64,000 nucleotides of DNA from an uncultured Pelagibacteraceae bacterium (GTDB taxonomy: Bacteria > Pseudomonadota > Alphaproteobacteria > Pelagibacterales > Pelagibacteraceae): contig CACJSX010000003.1 of assembly GCA_902596185.1 (NCBI GenBank), positions 1 to 64,000 of the forward strand, written 5' to 3'. This document shows, one piece after another, positions 42,568 to 52,099 of the stretch. A program made the translations under genes and the position numbers. The notes under the pieces were generated by a model that worked only from the letters and a program-made list of their open reading frames with translations, did no database searches and was not told the origin of the DNA. The stretch's first letter is position 1; each line of letters starts with the position of its first letter.

Positions 42568-44046
42568 TCATGCTAATGTTTTTTTGATTGCTTTCTTCCA
42601 ACCATCAATTAAGTTTTTTCTCTCTATATTTTTTATCTTAGGACTAAAACTTTTATCTGCCTTCCAATTTTTGGCTATATCATTTAAAGATTTATAAACT
42701 CCTATTTGAAGACCTGCCATAAATGCAGCGCCAAGTGCAGTAGTTTCATTTACTTTAGGTCTTAAAACTTTTGCATTAATAGTATTTGATAAAAATTGAG
42801 AGAACCAGTTGTTTAAAACCATTCCACCATCAACTTTAATTAACTTTGGTTTCAACCCATCATTTTTCATCGCTTCAAATAAATCATATGTTTGATAAGC
42901 AACAGACTCGATCGTCGCTCTAATAATTTCTTTTGGTCCTGTATCTCTTGTTAAGCCTGATAACAAACCACGCGCACTTGCATCCCAATAAGGAGCTCCA
43001 AGCCCAGTGAAAGCTGGTACTAAATATATCCCGCTATTTGAACTAAGAGATTTTGCAATATTTTCAGTATCGGACGCCTTTGAAATAAACTTTATTTTAT
43101 CTCTTAACCACTGAACTCCTGCTCCAGCAATGAAAATTGTTCCCTCCAAAGCATAAGTTGTTTTTCCATTAATTCTATAGCCTATAGTAGTCAGCAATCT
43201 ATTTTTTGAATAAACTTTTTTGCTTCCTGTGTTTAAAAGTACAAATGCTCCTGTTCCGTATGTACTTTTTAATGATCCTGGTTCAAAACAACACTGTCCA
43301 ATCGTAGCAGATTGTTGGTCTCCCACCATTCCTGTGATTGGATAAGAAGTACCTGTAATAGAAGGATCAGTATAACCAAAGTCAGCAGCACAATCTTTAA
43401 CTACTGGAAGTATTTCTTTAGGAATTTTTAAAATTTTGAGTATTTGGTCATCCCATTTGTTTGTTGAAATATTAAATAACATTGTTCTGCTGGCATTAGT
43501 TGCATCTGTTGCATGATCAACACCTTTGGTTAATTTCCACAACAAAAAACTATCAACTGTTCCAAACAACAATCTTTTCTTTTTGATTAAATCTTTTGCT
43601 TTTGGAACATTGTCAATTATCCACTTTATTTTTGTTGCTGAGAAATAAGCATCAATTAATAAACCTGTCTTATTATAAATTATAGTTTCTTTTTTTTGTT
43701 TAATAAGTTTTTTACAATATTCGAAAGATCTTCTATCTTGCCATACAATTGCGTTATAAACTGACTTTCCAGTTTTTTTGTCCCACAAAATAGTTGTTTC
43801 TCGTTGATTTGTTATTCCGATAGTTAATACTTTTCCTTTAAGCTTCTTGCTTTTTTTAATAACTTCTTTTAAAACTTTTAAAGTAGTTTTCCATATTTCT
43901 TCTGGATCATGTTCTACCCAACCATCCTTAGGAAAATATTGTGTAAATTCTTTTTGTGAAATAAAAATAGGTTTTCCTTTTAAATCAAATAATATTGCTC
44001 TACTTGAAGTCGTACCTTGATCAATAGAAATAATAAATTTTTTCAT
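42568..44046 (-). CDS. glpK: Glycerol kinase
   Basis: This is a 492-residue FGGY-family kinase. Substrate and ATP regions are IDQGTTSSRAILFD, ITNQRETTILWDKKTGK, DATNASRTMLFN, STYGTGAFVLLNTG and the FGGY signature region KVDGGMVLNNWF. It phosphorylates glycerol to glycerol-3-phosphate, which gpsA could oxidise. The gene lies 120 bases upstream of glpV and seven bases after tmoW, so it could be read from the TMAO transporter promoter or its own. Confidence 0.96.
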   Translation of the reverse strand: MKKFIISIDQGTTSSRAILFDLKGKPIFISQKEFTQYFPKDGWVEHDPEEIWKTTLKVLKEVIKKSKKLKGKVLTIGITNQRETTILWDKKTGKSVYNAIVWQDRRSFEYCKKLIKQKKETIIYNKTGLLIDAYFSATKIKWIIDNVPKAKDLIKKKRLLFGTVDSFLLWKLTKGVDHATDATNASRTMLFNISTNKWDDQILKILKIPKEILPVVKDCAADFGYTDPSITGTSYPITGMVGDQQSATIGQCCFEPGSLKSTYGTGAFVLLNTGSKKVYSKNRLLTTIGYRINGKTTYALEGTIFIAGAGVQWLRDKIKFISKASDTENIAKSLSSNSGIYLVPAFTGLGAPYWDASARGLLSGLTRDTGPKEIIRATIESVAYQTYDLFEAMKNDGLKPKLIKVDGGMVLNNWFSQFLSNTINAKVLRPKVNETTALGAAFMAGLQIGVYKSLNDIAKNWKADKSFSPKIKNIERKNLIDGWKKAIKKTLA

Positions 44047-44053
44047 ATTTTGA

Positions 44054-46207
44054 TTAATTTATACCCAAATGTTTTTTTCTTTTTTCAACCCAAGTTCTGA
44101 TAAGATTATCAAAAATTAAACCAATGAACGCTACACAAATACCTAGTGTTAATCCTATACCAGCACCATTTTTATCTGAAAGTGCTTTTAAAATATATTG
44201 ACCAAGATCTTCTGTTCCAATAAAGGCTCCAATTATAACCATAAACAAAGCAAAAACTATTGTTTGATTTAAACCAAGCATCATATGTGGAAATGCTAAT
44301 GGAAACTCAATTTTTGTTAATCTTTGAAACTTATTTACACCAGACATTGTTGCTGCTTCATGTAAACCAACTGGGACACTTCTTAAACCTTCAATTGTGT
44401 ACCTTGTTGCTGGTATTGTTGCATAAACAATTACTGCGATTAACACAGAAGTATCAGTAATTCCAAAAAGCATCATTACTGGAATTAAATATACAAAAGA
44501 TGGAAATGTTTGAAATATATCACAAATACCAAGCATAAACGCTGCTGATTTTTTGTTTTGAAAACATAATGTTCCAACTGTAAATCCTATTAAACAAGAA
44601 ATAACTACTCCAAAAGTTGCCATATATAATGTAACTAGCGCTCTATCCCACCATGGGCTTAATGCTATAAATAAAGTCAAAGCAGCAACAACTAATGCTG
44701 AACGAATTCCCCCAATTAAATATCCTGCACCAACTGCTAGTACCAATGTAGCAACTGCAGGCATTCTTAAATATAAAGCTCTCATCGGCTGAAGCACATC
44801 TTGAATTAACCATGTATTGAATGCTTTAATATACACGAAGAAAGTATCAAAAATCCAATCAACTCCTTTATTCCAAAAATCTGCTGTTGATATTCCTTTG
44901 TTATGTGGAATTTCAAACAAGTAATTAAAACTACCTTTGAAAATAAAAGTACCAACATATGCAAGAATTATTCCAATTACGAATGAAGCTGCAAAAAATA
45001 TTACGTTTTTATTCCTTTGGAAAAATGTCAAATTACCAAAATAATCTGTTTGTTTATTTGCCCAAGCTAAAGACATTTTATCAAGAAGAATTGCAATTAA
45101 ACTAATACACAATCCTGCTTCCAATGCTAATCCAATATTAAGTTGGTTCAAAGCTAATAGTAAATTAAATCCTAATCCTTTTGCACCAATAAATGCAGAT
45201 ATAACTGCCATTGAAAAACAAACCATTATTACTTGGTTAACTCCAATTAAAATATCTCGTCTTGCTGTTGGAATTAAAACCTTGAACATTAATTGCCAAT
45301 TTGTACAGCCACTCATTCTTCCAGCTTCAATTACTTCCGGTGGTATGGCTCTTAAGCCTAAAATTGTAAGTAATATCATTGGCGGAACCGCAACAACCAT
45401 TGTAATGATTACTGCAGCGTGATCACCAACTCCAAATAAAACAAGTGCAGGAACTAATACAGCATATTGTGGCATTGTCTGCATCACTAGAAGGATTGGG
45501 TACAAAGCTTTTTCAACACGTTTACTTTTGTAAGCAGCAATTCCTAAACCTAAACCAAAAATAAATGAAAGTGGAGCCGCAACAAGTATGAAAGAAAGCG
45601 TTTGCATTGAAGGTTTCCATTGACCAAATATAGAAATATAGATCATTGTTAAACCTGCAAACAAAGCTAGTCCCTTTCCACTTAGTTTATACGAAAGTAT
45701 CGCTGCTCCAGCTGCAACAATAGTCCAAGGTAAACCTGGCAACTCTAACCATGGATAAGCATCAATAAAATCCCAGCTAGTAAATGCAACAATAGTTTCT
45801 AAACCTCCAAGCAAAATCTCTCTAATTAATTCAATTAAAAAAGTCATAAATGCAGTTAAATTTCTACTTATCTCTAATAATAATGGTCGAGTTTTAAATT
45901 CTTGAGTATCTTCGTTCCAAAACTCCATTGGCATCCATTCATTCATTAAGAAGAATAAAGAGTCGTTTATCCAAATAGGTAGCCAACCGAGTAACGGAGG
46001 TAATCTCCAAAATACATCAAAGGCATAATACCTAACTTCTTTACCTAAAAAAAAGTAAACACTTTGGTTTGGATCTTTAACAAATTCAGCCTGACCTCTT
46101 ATAAATTTATAAGTTTCGGGAACATCAATTGCAAAACATAAAGCAAAAAATACAATTAATAAAAATAACCATTGAAATAATTTTGGATATTTTTTTAAAT
46201 ACTCCAT
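44054..46207 (-). CDS. tmoW: TMAO/betaine ABC transporter permease with two fused permease domains
   Basis: This is a 717-residue membrane protein. Two BPD-type permease domains are visible, each with an EAA loop: EAGRMSGCTNWQLMFKVLIPTA in the first half and EAATMSGVNKFQRLTKIEFPLA in the second, and each preceded by a MQTMPQYAVLVP or IFQTFPSFVYLIP segment. ProW proteins usually have one such domain, so this is a tandem fusion. It follows the ATPase gene by three bases. With the binding protein at 48318 and tdm next door, TMAO is the likely cargo; other betaines are possible. Confidence 0.82.
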   Translation of the reverse strand: MEYLKKYPKLFQWLFLLIVFFALCFAIDVPETYKFIRGQAEFVKDPNQSVYFFLGKEVRYYAFDVFWRLPPLLGWLPIWINDSLFFLMNEWMPMEFWNEDTQEFKTRPLLLEISRNLTAFMTFLIELIREILLGGLETIVAFTSWDFIDAYPWLELPGLPWTIVAAGAAILSYKLSGKGLALFAGLTMIYISIFGQWKPSMQTLSFILVAAPLSFIFGLGLGIAAYKSKRVEKALYPILLVMQTMPQYAVLVPALVLFGVGDHAAVIITMVVAVPPMILLTILGLRAIPPEVIEAGRMSGCTNWQLMFKVLIPTARRDILIGVNQVIMVCFSMAVISAFIGAKGLGFNLLLALNQLNIGLALEAGLCISLIAILLDKMSLAWANKQTDYFGNLTFFQRNKNVIFFAASFVIGIILAYVGTFIFKGSFNYLFEIPHNKGISTADFWNKGVDWIFDTFFVYIKAFNTWLIQDVLQPMRALYLRMPAVATLVLAVGAGYLIGGIRSALVVAALTLFIALSPWWDRALVTLYMATFGVVISCLIGFTVGTLCFQNKKSAAFMLGICDIFQTFPSFVYLIPVMMLFGITDTSVLIAVIVYATIPATRYTIEGLRSVPVGLHEAATMSGVNKFQRLTKIEFPLAFPHMMLGLNQTIVFALFMVIIGAFIGTEDLGQYILKALSDKNGAGIGLTLGICVAFIGLIFDNLIRTWVEKRKKHLGIN

Positions 46208-46210
46208 ATT

Positions 46211-47242
46211 TTAACTACCGTTTTTTCTTCCTCCAAAAACTGTATCTATTATTTTTGAAGGTTTAATTGATCCTACAATATTATTATTTGAATCAACTAC
46301 TCCTACTAATTTTTCTTGAGTAAGTATTTTTTCTGCAACATTTTCTATAATTTCATCTTTTGATACTTTTAAATCTCCTAAATTATCTTTACTTAAAGCA
46401 TCCATTACATCCTCAATAATCAAAACCTTCTCTCTCGGTACTTCTTCAGTAAACTTTCTTACATATTCAGTTGCTGGATTTAGTACAATATTTGCAGGTG
46501 TATCTAATTGTTCAATTATACCATCTTTCATGATTGCTATTCGATCAGCTAACTTTAATGCCTCATCAAAATCATGGGTAATGAACATAATTGTTTTTTG
46601 TAATTTTTCTTGAAGTCTTAAAAACTCATCCTGCATTTCTTTTCTTATTAATGGATCTAATGCAGAAAAAGGTTCATCTAAAAACCATATATCAGGCTCT
46701 ACTGCTAATGACCTTGCGATCCCTACCCTTTGTTGTTGTCCTCCTGAAAGTTCTCTTGGGAAATAATTCTCTCTTCCATCCAGGCCAACTAGTTTTACCA
46801 TTTCCATTGCTCTACTAATACTCTCTTCAGTATTAGTGCCTTTTATCTGAAGTGGAAAAGCAATATTTTCAACAACTGTTTTATGAGGTAACAAAGCAAA
46901 GCTTTGAAACACCATTCCCATTTTATTTCTTCTAAGCTCAATAAGCTCTTTATTATTTAATTCTAATAAATCTTGACCTTCAATAAAAATTTTTCCACCG
47001 GTAGCATCTGTTAATCTTGAAATACATCTAAGAAGTGTTGATTTACCTGAACCAGATAAACCCATTACTACTAACATTTCACCTTTTGCAACTTCAAAAG
47101 AAGCATTATTTACTCCGACTATACATCCTCTTTCCTGAAAGGTTTTTGCATCTACATTGCCATTAGATTCTTCAAGCATCTTTTTGGCATTTTGTCCAAA
47201 AATTTTATAAACCGACTCGCATTTGATTACAATCTCAGACAT
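46211..47242 (-). CDS. tmoV: TMAO/betaine ABC transporter ATP-binding protein
   Basis: This is a 343-residue ProV-type ATPase. Walker A VMGLSGSGKSTLLR, signature ELSGGQQQRVGIARSLA, Walker B IWFLDEPFSALDP and switch FITHDFDEALKL are all intact. The C-terminal part (about residues 270-343) looks like a shortened CBS-type region (VGVVDSNNNIVGSIKPSKI), which in ProV/OpuA senses ionic strength. It pairs with the fused permease three bases downstream. It could also energise the ATPase-less permease at 12973-13857. Confidence 0.85.
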   Translation of the reverse strand: MSEIVIKCESVYKIFGQNAKKMLEESNGNVDAKTFQERGCIVGVNNASFEVAKGEMLVVMGLSGSGKSTLLRCISRLTDATGGKIFIEGQDLLELNNKELIELRRNKMGMVFQSFALLPHKTVVENIAFPLQIKGTNTEESISRAMEMVKLVGLDGRENYFPRELSGGQQQRVGIARSLAVEPDIWFLDEPFSALDPLIRKEMQDEFLRLQEKLQKTIMFITHDFDEALKLADRIAIMKDGIIEQLDTPANIVLNPATEYVRKFTEEVPREKVLIIEDVMDALSKDNLGDLKVSKDEIIENVAEKILTQEKLVGVVDSNNNIVGSIKPSKIIDTVFGGRKNGS

Positions 47243-47307
47243 AAATTGATTTAAAGTTATATTAAATTCTATAAAATTAAAATGTTAATAATTGTTGCCT
47301 TTCCTCA

Positions 47308-47859
47308 TTAAAAATTTTTAATAAAATAAACTCTAGTATCAATTCCAGTACTTAAAAAACTTAAAGCTTCTCCACTTATAGTAATACTTTCATCAACACC
47401 TACATTATTTCCACTAACTGTAAAACCCGCAAAACATTTGCTTTTTTCTTCATCCCATTTGACAAAAGTCTTATCAATTTTATTTCCATTAATTGTATAA
47501 AGCTCATGTGCTCTAAAATTTAAAAAATTAGCACCCATTATTGCTCTTTGAGGAATTAGCTTTGTAGCTTTACATACTTGCTCATATACTTCATCTGTTA
47601 ATTTGTAGTGATCGGTTCCATCAAATGAAACTAATATTCCAGAGGGTAGTTTAGATATTAATTCACTTAGTTTTTTTTCTTCAGCAATTCTCTCTTCCTC
47701 TAACTTCATTCTTTTTACTAAATCATCACCTTGTCCAAAAATTCCATTTAAAATACTAAAAGATACAATTACTATTAGAGTAATAAATATAAGACCAATA
47801 AATTGTCTCAAAGACTCAGGTAAATCTTTTATTTTATTAATATAATTTTCTTTAGACAT
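47308..47859 (-). CDS. Hypothetical membrane-anchored protein (183 aa)
   Basis: I place the start at the ATG at 47859 (MSKENYINK), whose first base is the last base of the preceding stop codon. The product has one hydrophobic segment (FIGLIFITLIVIVSFSILNGIF, residues 22-43), a short acidic helix (EEERIAEEKK), and a beta-rich soluble domain with a cysteine at QVCKAT and another at KCFAGF. No family recognised. It lies between the MORN gene and tmoV. Confidence 0.6.
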   Translation of the reverse strand: MSKENYINKIKDLPESLRQFIGLIFITLIVIVSFSILNGIFGQGDDLVKRMKLEEERIAEEKKLSELISKLPSGILVSFDGTDHYKLTDEVYEQVCKATKLIPQRAIMGANFLNFRAHELYTINGNKIDKTFVKWDEEKSKCFAGFTVSGNNVGVDESITISGEALSFLSTGIDTRVYFIKNF

Positions 47860-48242
47860 TATTCTTGTAACTTGCCGTTCTTCCAAATACCTGTTTTTTG
47901 TTTTCCATCAGCCCAAGTAAATGTTCCTTGACCATTCATAAAACCGTTCGACCACTCTCCTTCGTAAGTAGAACCATCAGGAAATGTTAATGTACCTATT
48001 CCGCTCCAGACACTATTTTTGAATTCTCCTTTATAAATATATCCATTTGGCCAAGTCTCTACACCTTGTCCTTGTTTTTTTGTTGAAACCCATTCTCCTT
48101 CATAAGTTGTTTTATCAGTATAAACCCACTTACCATATCCATTATCACAATTACCTTCTTTACAGCCTGTACTTCGTGCAAAGACTGATGAGCAAACTAG
48201 AAAGCTTAAAAGAAAAACAAGAATAGATCTTTTCATAAACAT
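47859..48242 (-). CDS. Secreted MORN-repeat protein
   Basis: This is a 127-residue protein with a signal peptide (MFMKRSILVFLLSFLVCSSVFA) and about four MORN repeats of roughly 23 residues: GYGKWVYTDKTTYEGEW, GQGVETWPNGYIYKGEF, GIGTLTFPDGSTYEGEW and GQGTFTWADGKQKTGIW. MORN repeats form beta-hairpin rods used as scaffolds, but the bacterial role is unclear. Two cysteines (STGCKEGNCDNG) follow the signal peptide. It is coupled to the next gene by one base and sits inside the TMAO transporter set. Confidence 0.85.
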   Translation of the reverse strand: MFMKRSILVFLLSFLVCSSVFARSTGCKEGNCDNGYGKWVYTDKTTYEGEWVSTKKQGQGVETWPNGYIYKGEFKNSVWSGIGTLTFPDGSTYEGEWSNGFMNGQGTFTWADGKQKTGIWKNGKLQE

Positions 48243-48261
48243 ATTTTACACAAAATTATTT

Positions 48262-48292
48262 AAAAAAAAATCCCCCCCAACAATGTTGGGGG
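48262..48292 (-). terminator. Rho-independent terminator after tmoX
   Basis: On the minus strand CCCCCAAC (from 48292) pairs with GTTGGGGG (to 48274) around a three-base loop, followed by a run of nine T (48270-48262). It lies about 25 bases after the tmoX stop codon, so the binding-protein message ends here and the MORN and transporter genes need read-through or their own promoter. Confidence 0.85.
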
Positions 48293-48317
48293 AGATTTAA
48301 AATTTTAACTTTTATCC

Positions 48318-49262
48318 TTATTTAGTAAAAGCTTGCCAAACTGACTTGTTATCAGCTAACCATTTTTTAGCTGCATCTTCGTGAGTCATTTTGTCAACAT
48401 CAACTAAAGCTGCCATTGCACCAATTTGACTTGTAGAGAATGACATTTTCTTAAACGTTGCTGCTGCATCAGGATGAGTTTTTGGGAAATCCTCATGAAC
48501 TGCTTTTTTCAAGTATCCATCAGGAGAACCACATTTACCATCTCCACCATCTTCTGGTCTGCAACCAGCTGTATATGGAGGGAAGTCAATAAATGTAAAA
48601 CCAGCACCATCTGTAAAGTTAGGCGTCCAGTTGAAGATAATTGTTCCTCTTCCTTCTTTTTCAGCTGCAGCTAACTCTGCCCAAAGTGCATCAGCACTTC
48701 CAGCAAATTTAACCCACCATAAATCACCTAAACCTAGTGCATCAACCCTTTGTGGAATTAAGTCACCATGCCAAGTTTGTGGACCTTCCAACATTCTTCC
48801 TTTTCCATCTGGTGAATCAGGTGTTGTAAAGTTTTTAGCACAATCTGGATTTTTTAAAGCTGTCCAGTCTGGTAAACCTGGGCATAATCCTTTTTCAGCA
48901 ACCCAGTTTGGATATCCCATATCCTCAAGAGTTCTTGCTTCATGATCACCCCAATCTAATAAACCACCTTTATCTAAAGCAGTAGTAAAAGATTTACCAA
49001 ATGCAGATTCCCATACCTCGTGAGATATAGTTACATCTCCAATTCTAATTGACTCATAAACTGCCTGTGAGTCAGCGTTAACGTATTTCACGTTATTACC
49101 CATACTTTCGAAAATCCCACCAATAACATAAGCCATTACAATTTGACTTGACCAGTTATGAGTTGGGATAACGATAGGCTTCTTGCTATCAGCGTTAGAA
49201 ATTCCTGCAAAACTTACAACAGAAATCACTAGAGCAGATAGTAATGATATTATTTTTTTCAT
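48318..49262 (-). CDS. tmoX: TMAO/betaine periplasmic substrate-binding protein
   Basis: This is a 314-residue protein with a signal peptide (SALVISVVSFAGISNA, then DSKKP). The mature part has tryptophan-rich stretches (IPTHNWSSQIV, MLEGPQTWHGDL, LWWVKFAGSADALWAEL, NWTPNF) typical of quaternary amine or N-oxide binding cages in this family. It is divergent from tdm with only 141 bases between, which is the main reason to name it a TMAO-binding protein. Glycine betaine is the alternative. A strong terminator follows. Confidence 0.8.
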   Translation of the reverse strand: MKKIISLLSALVISVVSFAGISNADSKKPIVIPTHNWSSQIVMAYVIGGIFESMGNNVKYVNADSQAVYESIRIGDVTISHEVWESAFGKSFTTALDKGGLLDWGDHEARTLEDMGYPNWVAEKGLCPGLPDWTALKNPDCAKNFTTPDSPDGKGRMLEGPQTWHGDLIPQRVDALGLGDLWWVKFAGSADALWAELAAAEKEGRGTIIFNWTPNFTDGAGFTFIDFPPYTAGCRPEDGGDGKCGSPDGYLKKAVHEDFPKTHPDAAATFKKMSFSTSQIGAMAALVDVDKMTHEDAAKKWLADNKSVWQAFTK

Positions 49263-49403
49263 GTATACCCCTCTATTAATATTAATAATAATAGTCTATG
49301 ACAAAAAGAACAGGTAGGTAAAGGATAATTAGTTCTAAAAAATATATATATATTTAAACAATAAAAATGGTGATAATCTAAATAACAATAATAATTTTTA
49401 AAA
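49263..49403. promoter_or_regulatory. Divergent promoter region between tmoX and tdm
   Basis: These 141 AT-rich bases separate tmoX (minus) from tdm (plus). Both genes act on TMAO, so shared control is plausible. A short (AT)n stretch (ATATATATAT, 49341-49350) is present. No hairpin or known operator recognised. Confidence 0.45.
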
Positions 49404-51743
49404 ATGTTAGGAACAAGTAAAGAAATTAAATATCCTGGTTTAAATGTTTTGCCACCTGGGGTTGAAAGACATATTGTCAATGGTGGGGGTCTAACTGGTT
49501 TTCAAATTTTTCCTGATGATGAAATAGAAATAATCAATAATGAAGGAAATCAAATATGTGAGATTATTTGTTTTGGAAAAGATGGAAATTCAGATCTTGG
49601 AATTTTAAATCTTAAATCAAACAGTGAAAAAAACTTTGTAAGAAATATTCTTAGTGGGAATGATGAAACAATTTTAGCAACCAACTATCAATTAAAAAAA
49701 AGAAATTTAAAAATTTCTAATTCAAAATCATCAATTATATTTGATCTAGACACAGAACCTGGTGAAAAAATTAAATTAAAATCAAAAGATAAATGTTACG
49801 TAATATTTTCAGCACCTGGCGAAGATATGGATGTTACAAAACAAAATCCACCAACTGATTTAACTATATTTGTTAAAAGAGCTAAAATTGTTAATGATAA
49901 GGAATTAAATGTAATTCCTGATCCTGTTTTCGAACCTGTTTATGAAGAAAATATAAATAAAGAAAGTTGTATATCTTATGAGGTTAAAGAAGGAGATTAT
50001 ATTCAAGTGATAAGTCCAACTGGCAGGCAATGTTCTGACTTTGTGGCATTCGATACAAGAAAATTAGAAAAAGGAATTGAAAAAGGTTTAGACTGGCAAA
50101 CCACGAGAACATTCATGGGTAATACTTTCCCAGGACCAGGTTTGTTCTCTAAATTTTATGATACAGATCATGAGCCACTTGTTGAAGTAATAAGAGATAC
50201 TGTTGGTAAACACGATACTTTTAATCTTGCATGTACTTCAAAGTATTATGAGGACTCGGGATATTTTGGTCATCCAAACTGTTCGGATAATTTAACTGAA
50301 AGTATGTCGAAATATGGTGTTCAGAAACAGAAAGGTTGGCATGCAATTAATTTATTTTTTAACACCTCTGCTGGAGGATTGAATTCTGTTATTTCTGATG
50401 AATCTTATTCAAGGCCTGGTGATTATGTAATGTTTAAGGCTTTAAAAGATTTAACAATAGGAACAACTGCATGTCCAAGTGATATAGATCCTTGTAATTC
50501 ATGGAATCCTACAAATATATTTGTTAGAACTTACGATAAAAATAAAGAATTTAGAAAGTCATTTGGTTTTAGAATGAAAACAGACTCTGAAAATAAACTT
50601 ACTAGAAATTCTGGCTTTTATGAAAGAACTTCAAAATTAACTAGAAACTTTGTTGATGCTAGAGGGTTTTGGCTTCCAAACGATTACACCAAACATGGTT
50701 TGGTTAATGAGTACAATGCTTGCAGAAATGATGCTGTATTAATTGATCTATCATCACTTAGAAAATTTGAAATAATTGGTCCTGATGCTGAAGAGTTAAT
50801 GAACTACACTCTTACAAGAAATATAAAAAAACTTTCTGTTGGGCAGGTTGTATATTCTGCAATGTGTTACGAAAATGGAATGATGTTCGATGATGGAACT
50901 CTTTTAAGATTAAGTGAAACAGGTTTTAGATGGATATGTGGAGATGAGTATGGTGGAGAATGGCTAAAAGAAATTGCAAAGAAAAAGAATTTTAATGCTA
51001 TTGTTAAAAATTCTACTGATCAAATTAGCAATGTATCTTTGCAAGGTCCAAAAAGTAGAGAAATTTTAAAAAGAATTATCTTTACTCCACCAACACAGCC
51101 TTCGATAGATGAGTTGGGCTGGTTCAGATTTACAATTTGTAGAATAGAAGAACTTCAAGGTATTCCATTAATTGTTTCTAGAACAGGTTACACCGGTGAA
51201 TTAGGTTATGAAATTTGGTGTCATCCAAAACATGCTCCTGATGTTTGGGATAAATTGATGGAAGCGGGTAAAGATGATAGATTAATACCAGCTGGATTTG
51301 CTGCATTAGACAAACTAAGAATCGAGGCAGGTTTAATTTTATTTGGCGCTGAATTTGATGGAGAACAAGATCCTTTTGAAGCTGGGATTGGTTTTGCTGT
51401 TCCATTGAAAACCAAAGAAGAAGATTTTATTGGTAAAGAGGAATTAATTAAAAGAAAAGCTAACCCTCAAAAGAAATTGGTAGGACTAGAACTTAATGGA
51501 AAAGAAATAGCAGGCCATGGAGACTGTGTTCATATTGGAAGATCACAGGTTGGTATAGTTACCAGTGGATGCTTGTCCTCTACTTTAAATAAAAATATTG
51601 CTCTTTGCAGAATAGATGTTCAATACTCAGAAATCGGCACTGATGTTGAAATAGGTAAAATCGATGGTCATCAAAAAAGGATTGGTGCTAAAGTTGTTGG
51701 TTTTCCATTCTACGATCCAACTAAATCTAGAGTTAGAGCTTAA
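49404..51743 (+). CDS. tdm: Trimethylamine N-oxide demethylase
   Basis: This is a 779-residue two-domain enzyme. The N-terminal part (to about residue 400) is a DUF1989 domain. H290 and C293 (FGHPNC) and C357 (TTACPSD) have the spacing of the three-cysteine-one-histidine zinc site known in Tdm, with C210 and C363 as candidates for the last ligand. The C-terminal part (about 410-779) is a GcvT-like THF domain (RTGYTGELGYEIW, FAALDKLRIEAGLIL). Tdm splits TMAO to dimethylamine and formaldehyde, the latter trapped by THF. It is divergent from tmoX and is followed by a small winged-helix-like gene. Confidence 0.92.
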   Translation: MLGTSKEIKYPGLNVLPPGVERHIVNGGGLTGFQIFPDDEIEIINNEGNQICEIICFGKDGNSDLGILNLKSNSEKNFVRNILSGNDETILATNYQLKKRNLKISNSKSSIIFDLDTEPGEKIKLKSKDKCYVIFSAPGEDMDVTKQNPPTDLTIFVKRAKIVNDKELNVIPDPVFEPVYEENINKESCISYEVKEGDYIQVISPTGRQCSDFVAFDTRKLEKGIEKGLDWQTTRTFMGNTFPGPGLFSKFYDTDHEPLVEVIRDTVGKHDTFNLACTSKYYEDSGYFGHPNCSDNLTESMSKYGVQKQKGWHAINLFFNTSAGGLNSVISDESYSRPGDYVMFKALKDLTIGTTACPSDIDPCNSWNPTNIFVRTYDKNKEFRKSFGFRMKTDSENKLTRNSGFYERTSKLTRNFVDARGFWLPNDYTKHGLVNEYNACRNDAVLIDLSSLRKFEIIGPDAEELMNYTLTRNIKKLSVGQVVYSAMCYENGMMFDDGTLLRLSETGFRWICGDEYGGEWLKEIAKKKNFNAIVKNSTDQISNVSLQGPKSREILKRIIFTPPTQPSIDELGWFRFTICRIEELQGIPLIVSRTGYTGELGYEIWCHPKHAPDVWDKLMEAGKDDRLIPAGFAALDKLRIEAGLILFGAEFDGEQDPFEAGIGFAVPLKTKEEDFIGKEELIKRKANPQKKLVGLELNGKEIAGHGDCVHIGRSQVGIVTSGCLSSTLNKNIALCRIDVQYSEIGTDVEIGKIDGHQKRIGAKVVGFPFYDPTKSRVRA

Positions 51744-51748
51744 GATAA

Positions 51749-52099
51749 ATGCCAAAAGAAAAAAAGACCTTATTAGATTTTTGGGAAGATCAAATGAGAC
51801 AATCCCATACTGCTAGTAACTATTTTTTTAGAAAATCTCCTTCTCACTATCATATGATGTTATTAGTGATGTCTGCATATAAAGAAAATAAAAAACTATC
51901 TGTAGAAGAACTTAAAACAAAATTATTTAAAACATCTAGACCTAAATCTGCATTAATTATTACTGAAGCTTGTGAAAAAGGATTCTTCCGTCTTGAAAAA
52001 ACATCAACAGACCAAAGGATAAAAAATATAATACCTAGCGATTCTTTTATTAAAGAATTTAATGAGTACCTGGATACCTTAAAAAATATAAGTTATTAG
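51749..52099 (+). CDS. Small winged-helix-like protein, possible regulator
   Basis: This is a 116-residue protein (MPKEKKTLLDFWEDQMRQS). The middle has MMLLVMSAYKENKKLSVEELKTKLFKTSRPKSALIITEACEKGFFRLEKTSTDQRIKNIIPS, a pattern of short helices, a possible recognition helix and a beta-wing like that of MarR-type regulators. It starts five bases after tdm. It may regulate the methylamine genes, but this is only fold resemblance and context. Confidence 0.55.
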   Translation: MPKEKKTLLDFWEDQMRQSHTASNYFFRKSPSHYHMMLLVMSAYKENKKLSVEELKTKLFKTSRPKSALIITEACEKGFFRLEKTSTDQRIKNIIPSDSFIKEFNEYLDTLKNISY

